Assembly: GCA_025506515.1 (NCBI GenBank) | Contig: CM046443.1 | Coordinates: 40,656,331 to 40,720,330 of the forward strand | Source: Flaveria trinervia | Taxonomy: Eukaryota > Streptophyta > Magnoliopsida > Asterales > Asteraceae | DNA: 64,000 nt | Direction of reading: 5' to 3' | Shown here: positions 45,201 through 56,407 of the stretch, one piece after another | Layout of the letters: each line of letters begins with the position of its first letter | Numbering within the stretch: position 1 is the stretch's first letter | Program-made: the position numbers and the translations under genes | Notes under the pieces: generated by a model | What the model saw: only the letters and a program-made list of their open reading frames with translations | Database searches by the model: none | Told to the model about the DNA's origin: nothing

Positions 45201-45611
45201 ATAAGTCTTTCAGCATCATGGAAGTGCTTTTTGAGAATGGTTGTAGCACTTAAGTCTCCTTCATACCCGTTGTTGATGAAAGACATATCGATGGTGCCTT
45301 TCGGGTATTCAACAACACAGGTGGCATCATGCAAGTTTAGGGTTTCTCGAATGATGTCAGGGGTATTACTACCTGTTTCTGGTTAACGAACGACTGAGAG
45401 TGATTTGGCTATCATTGTCACCAGTTGTTACAGAGACGTTAGACCAGAATTGGGTTAAGGATTCAGGGTATATGGTAGGATTCAAAAGAAAAGCGGTTAG
45501 GTATTGGGAATCCACCATAAGATCGATGGCATTATCAAATTTGTTCCAGAAGGCCGATTTCGTAAGGTAGGCAACACAGTTATGTCTAGGTTTAAGTTGC
45601 ATAGTCGCCAT
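42256..45611 (-). pseudogene. Extra 3' ORF of element F, 'LKPRHN' family (function unknown)
   Basis: Begins MATMQLKPRHNCVAYLTKSA at 45611 and continues as NPTIYPESLTQFWSN (to 45369), FINNGYEGDLSATTILKKHF and LLYPRFLMAII (44993-45334). A Pro/Thr/Lys-rich middle follows (44372-45032), then Pro/Lys-rich DNA near 43000 and a 206-codon C-terminal frame at 42258-42878. That frame contains YTLRHTFQHQRERVWIWPDP, VSPWEIIEEFKRAH and SHPDEFAYREI. The gene is broken into at least six pieces. Similar N-termini are, to my recollection, very common among repeat-derived hypothetical proteins of Asteraceae. No enzymatic motif, signal peptide or membrane helix is apparent. Confidence 0.75.
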
Positions 45612-45665
45612 TGTTGAGAGAGAGAGAGTAGAAAATGGCTAATGAAACGTTCGACTATAAGTGCA

Positions 45666-45680
45666 GGTATTTATAGGGTA
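45666..45680 (-). promoter_or_regulatory. TATA box upstream of the extra ORF in F
   Basis: In element sense the sequence is TACCCTATAAATACC, about 55-65 bases before the ATG at 45611. It lies between the motif array and the ORF, so the arrangement copies that of the LTR promoter. Confidence 0.6.
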
Positions 45681-45689
45681 AGAAAAGTC

Positions 45690-46247
45690 TGTAAAGAAAA
45701 CAACAGAAAGTTTTGGTGATGTCATCAGTTGTTTGAAAACAACTGAAGACTTGGTTTTAGTCATCAGTAGTTATGAACTACTGAAAACCTTGGTTTTGTC
45801 TTCAGGTGTAGAAAACAACTGAAGACTTGGTGTTAGTCATCAGTAGTTGTGAAACTACTGAAGACATGGTTTTGTCATCAGCTGTTTAAGGTGAAACAGC
45901 AGTTTGTGGAAACGACTGAAGAGAAAATTCTCATCAGTAGTTGTCGTCAAATCTTAGCCTTCCAGCTGTTTCATACTATCCTCAACACTTACTCATCAGA
46001 CTTTTTAACTGTTTTCAGTTGTTTCATAGGACATCAGTACTTATCTGTTTTTACTGACATCAGTAGTTATAACTACATCAGTAGTTGTAACTGCATCAGT
46101 TTCTTTTAACAGAAAGTACAACACTTTTTAAGTAATTTATCTTCAGTAGTTATTAAATCAACTAAGAATAAAACTTATCAGTACTTATTTGTGATATGTT
46201 TACTAATGATCATCAGTACTTTTACTGAAATCATCAGTAGTTGTCAC
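45690..46247 (-). repeat. CAGTAGTT/ACTACTGA array between pol and extra ORF in F
   Basis: The stretch consists largely of words such as tcatcagtagttgtg, aactactgaagac and tcatcagctgttt in both orientations. The same words fill the U3 part of the F, G and H LTRs. It separates the RNase H end (stop near 46248) from the TATA box of the extra ORF. Confidence 0.8.
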
Positions 46248-47690
46248 TTATTCTAGCTGCAGCATACCAAGCCTTAACACAAGGTTTTGGAAAGTTGAAC
46301 TGTCCAAAGGCTTAGTAAATATCTGCAAGCTCATCAGCACTTGGCACAAACTTTGGATCAATCAGACTTTTTTAAAACAATCCCTAATAAAATGGTGTCT
46401 AATCTCTATATGTTTGGTCCTAGAATGCTGGACAGGATTCTTGACAATACACAGAGCTGAAGCACTATCTATTAACAATGGGGTCTTAGTCTCTGTAATG
46501 CCATAATCCAATAGTTGGTTCTGAAGCCAGAGTACCTGAGATGTACAACTTGCAGCAGCAATGTACTCTGCTTCAGCAGTGGATGTAGCAACAGATGTTT
46601 GTTTCTTACTCTACCAAGAAATCAAACAGTTGTCTAGGAATTGACATCCACCAGAAGTTGACTTTCTGGTAACTTACATCCTGCATAGTCACTATCAGAA
46701 AAAGCAACTAACTTGCAAGAGTGCCTAGTGGAATACCAAAGACCTAGAGATTGTGTACCTTGCAGATATCTAAAGATCGTCTTGACTGCAATCAAATGAG
46801 ACTCTTTAGGAGAAGCCAGAAATCTAGCACAAACACAAGTTGCAAACATGATATCTGGTCTAGAAGCTGTTAAATACATCAAGGACCCAATCATACATCT
46901 GTAAAGTGTTTCATCAACAGCTTTACCTTTCTGATCTGCATCCAGTTGTGTGGTGTTGAACATGGGAGTAGAACAGGCCTTAAAATTTTGTAAATCAAAC
47001 TTATTCAAAAGATCTTTTGTATATTTTGATTGATGAATGAAGGTTCCATCAGCCTTTTGTTTGATTTGCAAGCCTAGAAAGAACTGTAATTCTCCCATTG
47101 CACTCATTTCAAACTTCTGTTTCATTAAACTTGTAAAATCATCACACAACTAGGGATCAGAGGATGCAAAAATAATATCATCAACATAAATTTGAACAAG
47201 TAGCTTATGCTGATCCACTTTCTTAATAAACAAAGTTTTATCTATGGAGCCTCTAGTGAAATTATTTTAAGAAGAAAATTTGAAAGTGTTTCATACCAGG
47301 CTCTAGGAGCTTGCTTCAAACCATAAAGAGCCTTATCAAGTTTATACACCAATCAGGATGTTTATTGTCCTCAAAACCTGGTGGTTGACACACATAAACC
47401 TCTTCTTTTATTTTACCATATAAAAATGCACTTTTGACATCCATTTGAAAAATTTAAGATTGTGGAATGCAGCATAGGCTAAGAACAATCTAATTGCCTC
47501 TAGTCTGGCTACAGGGGCAAAGGTTTTATCATAATCAATACCTTCTTCTTGTGAAAACCCTTGTACAACCAGTCTAGCCTTGTTCTTGACAATAAGCCCA
47601 TTTTCATCAATTTTATTCCTAAACACCCATTTAGTGCCTATTGCACACTTACCTGGGGGTAGAGGAACCAGTTCCCACACTTGCTGCTTT
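46248..47690 (-). pseudogene. RT-RNase H of element F
   Basis: RT starts at GKCAIGTKWVFRNKIDENG (47600-47680; GTKW Trp intact) and continues EGIDYDKTFAPVARLEAI. YVDD is intact at 47177-47188, followed by a TAG in DP-stop-LCDDF near 47150. The next frame reads FEMSAMGELQFFLGLQIKQ and GSLMYLTASRPDIMFA, and RNase H follows through SDSDYAGCKL. The C-terminus ADIYTKPLDSSTFQNL ends GMLQLE near 46248. Several single-base frame changes are present (near 47407, 46634, 46620). Confidence 0.88.
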
Positions 47691-48400
47691 TTGAACTAAA
47701 GTAGCTCAAGCTGCATAGCTTCAACCCATCCATTGTCTCTTAAAGCAACATGATAGTCTTTGGCTCAGCTGACTGATGAAGAGAAGCATAGAAGCAGAAG
47801 TTGGACAATGACTTCTAGTTGAGACACCAGCATTGATATCACCAAGGATTTGAGACATGGGGTGATTCTTCAGCTCTTGGTACACTATAAGATCAGTGCA
47901 AGTGTTTGTAGCCGGTTTAGCAGCAAGAGATGTTGATCCAGACTCTTGAAACAAGTATGAGATGGCAAGTCAAATGATGTAGAGGAGTCAGAAATCTCAT
48001 CAGCATTTGTTGTGGATGGAGCTGCAGAAACTACAGGAACATCAGGTTTAGTGGAATTAGGCAGTTGATCACTAAACTTGAAAAGGTGAGTACTGATAGC
48101 ATCATCATCTTCAGTACTACCAGGTGGAAGACTTGCTGCAGAAGATGATTTATTCACATGATCTGCAACAGCTGGAGGTAGATAAGGAACATATTGCAGT
48201 ATGTCCAATCAAACAACTCCACAGGGTTTTGTGGAATTTTATCCTTAGGAGATTCATTGAACTTCACATGCAAGGTTTCTTCAACTATCTTTGTTCTGCA
48301 GTTGAAAACTCTGTAAGCCTTGCATGTGGATGAATATCCAACAAAATACCCTGCATCCACCTTAGGATCAATTTGTGGAGTTGATCCTTTGTATTGAAGA
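47691..48400 (-). pseudogene. Integrase tail and linker of element F
   Basis: Frames 47721-47954, 47885-48208 and 48154-48417 encode DAGYFVGYSSTCKAYRVFNC (integrase end) and a Ser/Pro/Asp-rich linker, then NHPMSQILGDINAGVSTRS leading to RT. Frame changes separate the pieces. Confidence 0.75.
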
Positions 48401-49130
48401 AAAAAAAGGACACCCAAAGGCTTTGAAGAATGAAATTAGAGGAGCCAAATGATGTAGAACTTCATATGGAGTCTTCATCAACCTCTGATTTACTAAAACT
48501 CTGTTCTGCACATAGCAAGCTGTGTTGACAGCTTTAGCCCAAAAGGTCAATGGCAAACCAGAGTCAGCCAACATGGACCTTGCAGCTTCAATTAGAGTCA
48601 TGTTCTTTCTCTCCACTACTCCATTTTGTTCTGGAGTCCTTGGGATGCTAAACTGCCTCTTGATTCCCTTTGAGAGATAAAAATCATCAAGTGTATGGTT
48701 TCTGAATTCTGTTCCATTATCACTTCTTATGCGCTTGACAGATAGGGAATACTGCTTCTCAACATACAACACAAAGTTTATAATCGTCTGAGCAACCTCA
48801 TCCTTTGAATGCAAGAAGTCCATACAAATCTGGAGTAATCATCCACAATTACCAGACAGTATTTCTTCTTTGCAATGCTCATCACTCTCACAGGACCAAA
48901 GAGATCCATGTGCAGTAACTGCAAGCAGGCAGTGGACTTAGGTTCTTCAATAGGAGGGAATGAGACTTTGTGTTGTTTTCGTTTCAAACAAGCAGTGCAG
49001 GTTTCATCACATTGGAACTCCTTTATTGGTAAACCTCTCACTAAAACTATTTTGGATCAGCTGATTCATGTTTTTGAGATTTACATGACCTAGCCTTCTG
49101 TGCCATAGTTTAGATTCCTGAGGAGAGGCT
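48368..49130 (-). pseudogene. Integrase of element F (catalytic triad intact)
   Basis: Zinc region LWHRRLGHVNLKNMNQLI and TCTACLKRKQHKVS, then HMDLFGP (Asp codon 48904-48906), RSDNGTEF (Asp near 48721) and NGVVERKN (Glu codon 48611-48613). All D, D, E residues are present. A frameshift near 48800-48820 and another in the zinc region near 49040 interrupt it. It is the best preserved integrase core in the window. Confidence 0.9.
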
Positions 49131-49562
49131 TTGGAGAACAGGCAAGGGACCCTTTAAATCAATCTTCTTTGACAAGTCCAGGGCATATACTCTTCCGATC
49201 CTGTTGGCTTTCAGGAGAGTATGTTCATCCAATACCTTGTCAATCAGCCTCAGAACTGTGGAAGACAGAATTCTATAGTTCTGGCTTGTGAAAAGTGCAA
49301 CATGTCCTTTATCACACATCTGACTGACACTCAGTAGGTTATACTTGAGATTCTCCACATGGTTAACATCATCAAATCTGATTTCTCCATTTGACACATA
49401 TCCTTTCCCAATGATGTAACCCTTAGCATCATTTCCAAATGAAACAAATCCCTTCTTTCCTTGAGAGTAGTCATTAAGAAGAGAGCTGCTTCCAGTCATA
49501 TGCATAGATCCTCCACTGTCTACATACCAGATGCTACTTTGGCATGCTGAAGAACCCTGCAT
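49110..49562 (-). pseudogene. Protease region of element F
   Basis: Open frame of 150 codons with IWYVDSGGSMHMTGSSSLL (Asp codon 49518-49520), KGYIIGKGYVSNGEIRF and NLLSVSQMCDKGHVALF. The copia DSG active site is intact. It runs toward the integrase zinc region, where the frame shifts. Confidence 0.88.
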
Positions 49563-50123
49563 TCAGCACAAGGAACTAGTTAGGTTTTGAGACCCAAAAT
49601 TTTTTGGTTTTTGTTATCATCAACAGATTTAACCATAACTGGTTTCTCATGATTAACAGCTGATGAAGGTAGAGATGGTGTTGAAATGGATTCCTTGGAT
49701 TTGGGCTTGGAATACCTTCAGTGGTTTGATCACAGGTGCATCAAGTTGGTTAACTCTCCCCAACAAATGCTGAACCATCATAACAAGTGTGTCTGATTTG
49801 TAGCTAAAGCTTTCAGCTCTTGTGACACATCAGTACTTGTTTTGATGAGTTCTTGTGACCCACCATTTCCTCCTTGTAATTTACAGACTTAGTCTGATGT
49901 TTATCATGAGGAACACTATCAGTTGTTTTATGATAAACCGTATCCTTCTTTTTGGATTTGGATGAAGCCTTGGGTTTATCAATTTGGGATGACTGTGGTA
50001 CAAACTTGGTTTCAAACTCATTTTTCATTTCTTCCATCTGCTTTTTAATGAGCTTATCTTTTGTGAGTTTGGAACCTTTTTGTACAAACATCATCAGAAA
50101 GATGATTGAACTTACCACATATG
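49563..50123 (-). pseudogene. C-terminal gag remnant of element F
   Basis: The frame at 49813-50118 includes KKQMEEMKNEFETKFVPQ and Lys/Ser-rich sequence. Beyond it the minus strand reads CGKFNHLSDDVC, the second half of a CCHC knuckle seen in G as CEVCGLFNHLTDDC. The knuckle is cut after its first Cys region by insertion of H at 50124. The upstream gag lies outside the window. Confidence 0.75.
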
Positions 50124-50865
50124 TGTTGGACCAAAAGAACCAATGAGCCGGATCAGAAAAACCTTAAGTCCCACAGACGTCACAACAACTGCTGAAGTCC
50201 ACAACAGCTGAAGACAAAGTCTGAAGACACAAGTGCTGAAGACAAAGTCTGAAGACACAAGTGTTGAAGACAAAGTCTGAAGACAAAGTCTGAAGACACA
50301 AGTGCTGAAGACAAAGTCTAAAGACAAAGTCTAAAGACACAAGTGCTGAAGACAAAGTCTAAAGACAAGTGCTGAAGACAAAGTCTGAAGACAAGTGCTG
50401 AAGACCAAGTATCAGTCGTTGTCACAACAGCTGAAGAGGTCTTCTTCAGTAATTGTGACGGTTTTCTTTCAGTAGTTTTATGTTTTTCTTTTCAGTAGTT
50501 TTGTAAAACGACTGAAGAGCTGTTCTTCATTCGCTGTAGTTTCAGTAGTTTCGTATCAGTAGTTTTATGTTTTATACTTAGCACTCTGATATGTTCTCAG
50601 TAGTTGTGAACATTTCAGTAGTTTGTTAAGTTTTAGTTATTTTTGTAACAAATCTGCCAGATGTCACTATCCGTGATATCAGCAGTGATTGCACTCTATA
50701 TAAGGAGTGTCAACCTTATTGTAATCGTGAATGATTGAGCTGAAACATTTGATATTACTGAAACATTCCTTTTCACAGAAATATATTCTCTCTTTACAAC
50801 CGTATTTGTTCTTAATGCATACGAATATCAAATTCTTGCTATAATTTGTCTAATTCTTGTTCTTA
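50124..50865 (+). repeat. 5' LTR of element H, first part
   Basis: Starts TGTTGGACCAAAAGAACC within F's gag and ends ...attcttgttctta, where element G is inserted; the remaining 56 bases are at 62950-63005. It has an expanded array of gaagacaaagtctgaagac words (50190-50410) and a TATA box at 50695-50703 (CTATATAAGG). The left flank atatg (50119-50123) is the predicted TSD. Confidence 0.9.
50190..50410. repeat. Tandem AGACAAAGTCTGA array in LTR H
   Basis: Repeats of tgctgaagacaaagtctg and aagacacaag with a basic step of 13-28 bases, longer than in LTR G (50930-51080). Frames rich in Leu, Cys and Phe on the minus strand come from the repeat. Confidence 0.85.
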
Positions 50866-51663
50866 TGTTGGACCAAAGGAAACCAATGAGCCAGATCAGA
50901 AAAACCTTTAAGTCCCACAGACGTACAACAACTACTGAAGACCACAACAACTGAAGACAACAGCTGATTACAAAGTCTGAAGACAAGTGCTGAAGACAGT
51001 CTGAAGACACAAGTACTAAAGACAAAGTCTGAAGACAAGTGCTGAAGACAAAGTCTGAGGACACAAGTGCTGAAGACCAAAGTACCAGACGTTGTCACAA
51101 CAGCTGAAGAGGTCTTCTTCAGTAGTTGTGACGGTTTACCTTTCAGTAGTTTTATGTTTTATCTTTTCAGTATTTTGACACAACAGCTGAAGAATACTTC
51201 TTCAGTTGTTGTGCTCATCAGTAGTTTTATATTTATAGTAGTTTTGTAAAACGACTGAAGAGCTTGTTCTTCACTCGTTGTAGTTTCAGTAGTTTCTTAT
51301 CAGTAGTTTCTTATTTTGTACTTAACACTCTGATATGTTCTCAGTAGTTGTGAACATTTCAGTAGTTTGTTAAGAGTTAGTTATTTTTGTAATAGATCTG
51401 CTAGTTGTCACTTACCCGTGATAACAGCAGCGATTGCACTCTATATAAGGAGTGTCAACCTATTGTAATAAATGAATGATTTGATCAGAAATATTCGATA
51501 TTATTGAAACATTCCTTGTTACAGAAATATATTCTCTCATTATAACCGTATTTGTTCTTAATGCATACGAGTATCAAACTCTTGCTACAATTTGTCTAAT
51601 TCTTGTTCTTATTCCGCTGTGCTACGCTCCATTACATCAAACTTGTGATCACTGATCCTGACA
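50866..51663 (+). repeat. 5' LTR of element G
   Basis: 798 bp from TGTTGGACCAAAGGAAACC to ACTGATCCTGACA. The motif array (50930-51370) includes a long hairpin near 51093-51132 (gtcacaacagctgaaga pairing with tcttcagtagttgtgac). The TATA box CTATATAAGG is at 51441-51450. Confidence 0.93.
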
Positions 51664-51677
51664 AATGGTATCAGAGC
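51664..51677 (+). other. Primer-binding site of element G
   Basis: aatggtatcagagc follows the 5' LTR; TGGTATCAGAGC is the initiator-Met complement. Confidence 0.93.
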
Positions 51678-51902
51678 AGGTTAATCATTGATCGATCTAA
51701 TAATTGATCATTGAAACTACTATTCATGATCCAAGTTTGATTGAATTAGCATTTTTGTGTTTTGCAAGAAACGGTTATAGAGATTGAATTTTCTGTGTTT
51801 TCTGGTCATTCATCCTGAGATTTTCTCTTGGTTTTCATTGAGTCTGTTGTGGTCTTTATAAAAATGTTTAAAAGCTTGAATTAAATTGTATTTGGACTCA
51901 AA

Positions 51903-54707
51903 ATGACTACTCCTTCCAATGATCCTCACAATACTGGTTCCTCACCCAAGCCTCCAATGCTGGTTAGGAATGAGTATAACATATGGCAACGACGAATGCT
52001 CCATCACCTGTCTATTAATAGTGCAGGTTGTTGGACATCAGTGGTACATGGTCCACACAAGCCTATGGTGAATAACCCGGAAAACACAATCAAATGGTTC
52101 CGAAGAGGATGGAGCAATACTCAGATGAGGATAAGAAGTTGTTTGAGATTGATGCAAAAGCCCATGGAATTCTGGCCATGGCACTGCCTAATGAAATCTA
52201 TTCTGGGCTAATGCATCATGAAACTGCCCATGACCTCCGGAATGCCTTGAAAGAACAATTTGGAGGAACAGATGAGGTCTTGGCAAATAATAGAGAAATC
52301 CTTGCCCAACAATATGAGACATTCTCTCATAGGAAGGGTGAGACACTGACTCAACAGTTCGAGCGGTTCTCTTGTTTGATCTCTGAATTAAAAATGGTCA
52401 AACATGAGTACACAATAGCCAGATGAATAACAGATTTCTCAGATCACTGCCTGAGAGATGGGACACATACACTATTGTCCTACGCTCTAGTGCAAATTTG
52501 GACAAACTATCTCTCACCCAACTCCATGGGAAATTGCTCACATTTGAGAGAGAGATAGAACAGAAACGAAAACTGTCTTCATCTGGAAAGCTCACTGAAG
52601 ACTTTGTACCAGGCAACACTGCCTTGGTTGGTCATGAGTTAGAATATGCTTCATCTGATGCCAGTATGATGAGCATATTGATATCTCTTCAAACACTTCT
52701 GATTCTGCTTTTTGAGTGTTGATAGTCAGTTTACTGGATGTAATAATGACAATCTATGCTTCATCATGGATGATCTCAAGGGGATTGCTGATGATGACTT
52801 AGAAGAGATGGATATTTTGAGCCAAATGGCCTTGATAAATATCAGATCTCAGAAGTTCTACAAAGAACTGGAAGAAAGTTCCCAAGACTCTCTGGCAAAA
52901 CCAAAGTTGGGTTTGACAAGAGTAAGTGAAGTGTCACAAATGCCACAGGCTTGGACACTTTGCTAGAGAATGCAGATCATCTAGATCATTCCTCTGCACC
53001 TTTTGTGACTTTCCCTGGCAATAGTCAACAACACAGAGGGCAACATCCTGTCAATTCTAGTCATCATTCTCAACCACAATCCTGCATATTTTGTTCCTCA
53101 GGGTCAAATGCCATATCCTTACCCTTGTTATTACATGCCACAATCAAATCAAGTTCAAGTTCCTATAGTACCACAACCTCATGCACTACCAGAACCTCAA
53201 CCATCTCATCTCATCAACCTCCTCAACCTCAACAACACAGCTTCTTCACCCTGGAGGTGTTGACTGGAGCAGTATACCGGATGACATGTCTGGTCATGAA
53301 CAACTGTTCACAGGTGCTGGTCAACATGATGTGACAGTCCTTTGGGAATCTGGCTCTCATGGCCCTGGAGTCTACTGAGGGTTCCTGCTCAAATGCATCA
53401 TCTTCACAGGTAACTCAGGTATCTTCAGAGGCTAGAGCCAAGTTATGTTCTGAATCATGCATTGCTGCCTTTGTCTCATTAGAGAGGCAAATGTAGCATT
53501 AATAAATCAAAAACTTGAGCTTGAGGAAAACCATTTCCAAAAGAAAAGCTGAGTTGAGTTGAGTCTGCTCTTAATAGTAAAAATGATGAGATTTATAAGC
53601 TTAAATGCCAACTAAATGATGAAAAGGCTAAGCTAGAGGTTATTCTGGATGACCAGAGAAGTCTTAAAGAAACTTTGCAGTCACCCAGGTAGAGTGTGAT
53701 CGATGGGTACAATCATGCAAAGGTTTTGAAATGCTTCTTAGTAAGCAATCTGCGTCCAATGTGAAGTTTGGTATTGGTTACAATCACACTGCTCCTCCTA
53801 TAGATTTTGCTTAAGAGCATAAGTGAAATCAGATGGAGAAAGCAATAACCAATCCACCTCATCATGTGATTCACCTTTGATAGAGCATCATCAAAAGTTG
53901 AAGTCAGCACTAAGCCCTCTCAGAACCCATCAGCTGATATGATGGTTCTACTGCTGACACTCACATGATAAAAGAGATGATCAACTCAGGAGTTATTTCT
54001 GAAAGTCCTGAAAGGACTGGAGAGCAAGATTAAACACCTGAAGTTCAAACTCCAACTAATGACAGCACTGAAGAGAAGAAAACTGTCAGTAGAAAGAGTT
54101 TGAAGACTACTAAAGAGGAAGTCAAGAAAGCAAATAATGCTTCCAAGTACTGAAGAACAAGTCTTCAATAGTTTCATCCTCTTAGTTGATGATCATCATA
54201 AGATGAAGAAGAAACCATGTGAAGTATGTGGTTTGTTCAATCATCTTACAGATGATTGTTGGTACAAAAGGGGATCCAAACTCAAACATAAAGAAGAAAT
54301 TCAAGAGAAAATGGCTAAAATGAAAACTGAGTTTGGAGCCACATTTGTACCAGCAACATCAAATCTGTAACCCTCAAGTCCAAACAGAAATCCAAAAAGG
54401 AAGGGGTTAAACAGGTAACAGCTGAGATTGCTCAAAAGAAGAGGTGCAACATAGGAACTTATCAAACTCCAATGCCAATGTGTCTGAAGAGCTGAAAGCC
54501 TTATCCCAAAATCAGACACAGCTGGTTATGATGGTTCAACATCTATTGGGAAGAGTTAACCAATTAGATGTTCCTATGTTGAAACCAGAAAAGGGGGTCC
54601 AAGCCAAAGGATTCCTTTTCTCACCAGTTTCTTCCTCTCAGGCTGTTGTTTCCAACAAACATGTTAGTTTACCATCTGTTGATGAGAACAGGGCCCAAGA
54701 CCAATAA
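51903..54707 (+). pseudogene. gag of element G (fragmented)
   Basis: Starts MTTPSNDPHNTGSS at 51903, as in H. Capsid pieces include LFEIDAKAHGILAMALPNEI, NALKEQFGGTDEVL and FLRSLPERWDTYT, spread over three frames. A CCHC knuckle CHKCHRLGHFAREC is encoded at 52932-52973 in a frame broken just upstream. A Pro/Gln-rich part follows, then a coiled-coil-like region (53480-53640) and a second knuckle CEVCGLFNHLTDDC at 54218-54259. The tail (54444-54707) precedes protease. Confidence 0.85.
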
Positions 54708-54835
54708 GGGTCATTGGCAATGATGCAAAGGGTTACATCATTGGCAAAGGGCTTGTTCCAATGGGGAAATAAAGTTTGATGATGTTAACCATGTGGAAAA
54801 TCTCAAGTACAACCTCTTGAGTGTCAGTCAAATGT
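54708..54835 (+). pseudogene. Protease remnant of element G (active site deleted)
   Basis: Only the segment equivalent to FGNDAKGYIIGKG and FDDVNHVENLKYNLL of element F remains, in two frames. The stretch with the DSG active site, present in F at 49518, is absent here, pointing to a deletion of about 150-200 bases at about 54706. Confidence 0.75.
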
Positions 54836-55870
54836 GTGACAAAGGCCATGTTGCTCTTTTCACCAGTCAGAACTGTCGGATTCTGTCATCCAAAGTTCTA
54901 AATTTGATTGATAAGGTCTTGGATGAACACACTCTCCTAAAGGCCAACAGGACAGGAAGAGTGTATGCCTTAGATCTTTCCAAGAAAATAGATCTCAAAG
55001 GCCATCCTTGCCTATTTTCCAAGGCTTCCCCCCAAGAATCTATTCTATGGCATAGAAGGTGGGTCATGTTAATCTCAAAAACATGAATCAGCTGATAAAC
55101 CATGGTTTAGTAAGGGGACTGCCTATGAAGGAGTTCAAGTGTGAGATAACTGCACTGCTTGTCTAAAAGGAAAACAACACAAAGCTTCATTTCCCTCCAT
55201 AGAAGAACCTAAGTCCACTGCCTGCTTACAGCTTCTTCACATGGATCTCTTTGGTCCTGTGAAAGTGATGAGTATGGCTAAGAAGAAAATGTGTGGTATT
55301 TTGATGATTACTCCAGATTTGTATGGACTTTCTTCTTGCATTCAAAGGATGAGGCTGCACAGTCCATTATGAACTTTGTGTTACACGTTGAGAAGAAGCG
55401 TATTCCCTACCAGTTAAGTGTGTGAGGAGTGATAATGGTACTAAATTAGAAACCACACACTTGATGAGTTTTACTTATCAAAGGGAATCAAGAGGCAATA
55501 TAGCATCCCAAGAACTCCTGAGCAAAATGGAGTAGTGGAGAGAAAGAACAGGACCCTTATTGAAAGAAAAGGTGTATCACCATCTGGGCTGCCAATGACT
55601 TTTTGGGCTGAAGCTGTCAATATAGCCTGCTATGTACAGAATAGAGTTCTAGTAAATCAGAGGTTGATGAAGACTCCATATGAAGTTCTTCATCATTTGG
55701 CCCCTCTAATTTCATTCTTCAGAGCATTTGGGTGTCCTTGTTTCATTCTCAACACACGGGATCAACTCCAAAATTTGATCCTAAGGTGGATGCAGGGTAC
55801 TTTGTTGGTTATTCATCAACTTGCAAAGCATACAGAGTCTTCAACTGCAGAACAAAGATGGTAGAAGAGA
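54836..55870 (+). pseudogene. Integrase of element G
   Basis: Zinc region LWHRRWVMLISKT is frameshifted relative to F's LWHRRLGHVNLKN. HMDLFGP has its Asp codon at 55244-55246, RSDNGT has the second Asp near 55431, and VVERKNRTLIE has the Glu at 55538-55540. AEAVNIACYVQNRVLV and YEVLHHLAPLISFF follow. The triad codons survive, but at least four indels prevent continuous reading. Confidence 0.87.
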
Positions 55871-56407
55871 CTCTACATGTAAGTTTAATGAATCTCCTAA
55901 GGACAAGATTCCACAAAGCCCTGTGGAGCTATTTGATCTGGACATACTGCAATATGTTCCATATCAAACTCCTGCTATTGCTCCTGTCAACATTCACCAC
56001 CTGGTGGTACTGCTGGTGCTGATGATGATGATGATAGCCGTACTACTCACCTCTTCAGGTTTAGTGATCAACTGTCTGATTCAGCTAGACCTGATGTTCC
56101 TGTAGCTCCAGTAGCACCACCCACAACAAATGCTGATGAGATTTCTTCAAATTCAACCACCTTTGAATTACCATCCACTGATTGGTTTCAAGAAATGATT
56201 CACCATCACCATCTGTTGCTGCTGAACCTGCTGCAAACACTTGCACAGATCTCATTATGTATCAATCTGAAGAATCACCCTATGTCTCAAATCATTGTGA
56301 TATCACTGCTGGTGTATCAACAAGAAGTCAATTGTCAAATTTCTGCTTCTATGCTCTCTTCATCAGTCAGCAAGAGCCAAAGAATTATCACATTGCTTTA
56401 AAGGACA
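55871..56407 (+). pseudogene. Integrase tail and linker of element G
   Basis: Frames here encode VGYSSTCKAYRVFNCRTK, then a Pro/Ala/Ser-rich linker and HPMSQII-type sequence leading to RT. All are broken by small indels compared with F. Confidence 0.7.

Larger units (their letters stand above)
41261..50123 (-). mobile_element. Copia element F, minus strand, interrupted by H
   Basis: F has a 3' LTR at its left (41261-42051), then, read leftwards from 50123, gag, protease, integrase, RT, RNase H, a repeat-rich spacer and an extra ORF. Its 5' part is cut by H inside a gag zinc knuckle. Its left flank tagct (41256-41260) is the predicted TSD in D's LTR. Motif content and LTR match G, H and the solo LTR in A. 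It keeps all three integrase catalytic residues but has stops and frameshifts. Confidence 0.87.

Noticed and set aside
50112..50410. Leu/Cys/Phe-rich minus-strand frames, possible membrane protein
   Set aside because: Produced by the AGACAAAGTCTGA tandem array; the same pattern appears wherever the array occurs (51000, 62200).
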